DNA of 5,792 nt from an uncultured Erysipelotrichaceae bacterium. Lineage in GTDB: Bacteria; Bacillota_I; Bacilli_A; Erysipelotrichales; Erysipelotrichaceae. Below, in pieces: positions 5,629 through 5,792 of this stretch. Position 1 is the first letter of the stretch. Each line of letters opens with the position of its first letter. Location: positions 1 to 5,792 of the forward strand of contig CALFEZ010000270.1 in the NCBI GenBank assembly GCA_937957895.1, given 5' to 3'. Made by a program: the position numbers and the translations under genes. The notes beneath the pieces were generated by a model. It was not told the origin of the DNA and did not search any database. It worked only from the letters and a program-made list of their open reading frames with translations.

Positions 5629-5792
5629 ACAACTTAAAAGAAAAAGAATGCAAAATCCTGGTCATCTACTACTCATTGGAGGGATTTACCAAAACCATCG
5701 CTTTAGAGATAAGCAAGGTGTTAAACGCAGATCTGTGTGCCATTGAACCAGTCCATGAAATCGACAAAGGCATGACCAAGTATGTGTGGGGC
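5625..5792 (+). CDS. Flavodoxin-like protein (partial, N-terminal 56 residues)
   Basis: The frame starts at ATG 5625 within the ATGA overlap with the alkD-like stop and stays open to the right edge. A short N-terminal tail leads into the first strand, KILVIYYSLEGFTKTIALEI (10-29). There YSLEGFTK fits the flavodoxin phosphate-binding loop (S/T-x-x-G-x-T-x) that holds FMN, followed by the first helix. The later GMTKYVWG (49-56) resembles the KGF-x-KY-x-WGG segment of flavodoxin-like proteins related to NAD(P)H- or heme-linked electron carriers. It would carry electrons in the cytoplasm; the partner is unknown. Only a weak purine stretch (AAAGTGGA) precedes the ATG, so translation probably depends on ribosomes finishing the upstream gene. 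The C-terminal two thirds are outside the window. Confidence 0.75.
   Translation, partial: MNNLKEKECKILVIYYSLEGFTKTIALEISKVLNADLCAIEPVHEIDKGMTKYVWG

Overview
The window looks like a chromosomal segment from a low-to-moderate GC member of the Bacillota. Shine-Dalgarno (SD) sites are strong and purine-rich, promoters are of the SigA type with extended -10 elements, and intrinsic terminators are short. The gene set (CoA-disulfide reductase, CBS/DRTGG-type manganese pyrophosphatase, small nitroreductase, MgtC, AlkD, flavodoxin) is common in gut Firmicutes. An Erysipelotrichia-like host is possible, but that is an impression and not a demonstrated assignment. I see no mobile element, CRISPR array, tRNA or rRNA.

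Layout: bases 1-256 (minus strand) hold the 5' part of a MazG-like nucleotide pyrophosphohydrolase that runs off the left edge. A 97-base divergent promoter region separates it from a plus-strand CoA-disulfide reductase (354-1673). A promoter at 1692-1720 then opens a leader of about 160 bases that ends in a terminator-like hairpin (1841-1868), just before a family II inorganic pyrophosphatase with CBS-DRTGG-CBS regulatory domains (1891-3546). A terminator overlaps the pyrophosphatase stop codon. A new promoter drives a two-gene operon in which a nitroreductase (3605-4132) overlaps an MgtC/SapB membrane protein (4129-4842) by ATGA, closed by a strong terminator at 4865-4888. The last unit is an AlkD-like DNA alkylation repair protein (4948-5628) overlapping a flavodoxin-like gene (5625 onward), also by ATGA, which is cut by the right edge.

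The genes share a loose theme of nucleotide and pyrophosphate housekeeping (MazG-like, PPase), flavin and thiol redox (CoA-disulfide reductase, nitroreductase, flavodoxin), and stress or damage response (MgtC, AlkD). They fall into separate transcription units and do not form one obvious pathway.

The best candidate for something undescribed is the pyrophosphatase leader. It has a promoter, several possible stems, an 8-base repeat (AGATGGTC) whose upstream copy can pair with the 5' arm of the terminator hairpin, and a short SD-preceded ORF running through the hairpin. I could not match it to a riboswitch class I know. Two other observations are a roughly 4.6-fold excess of GATC and a recurring compact promoter geometry with leaders of only about 10 bases.
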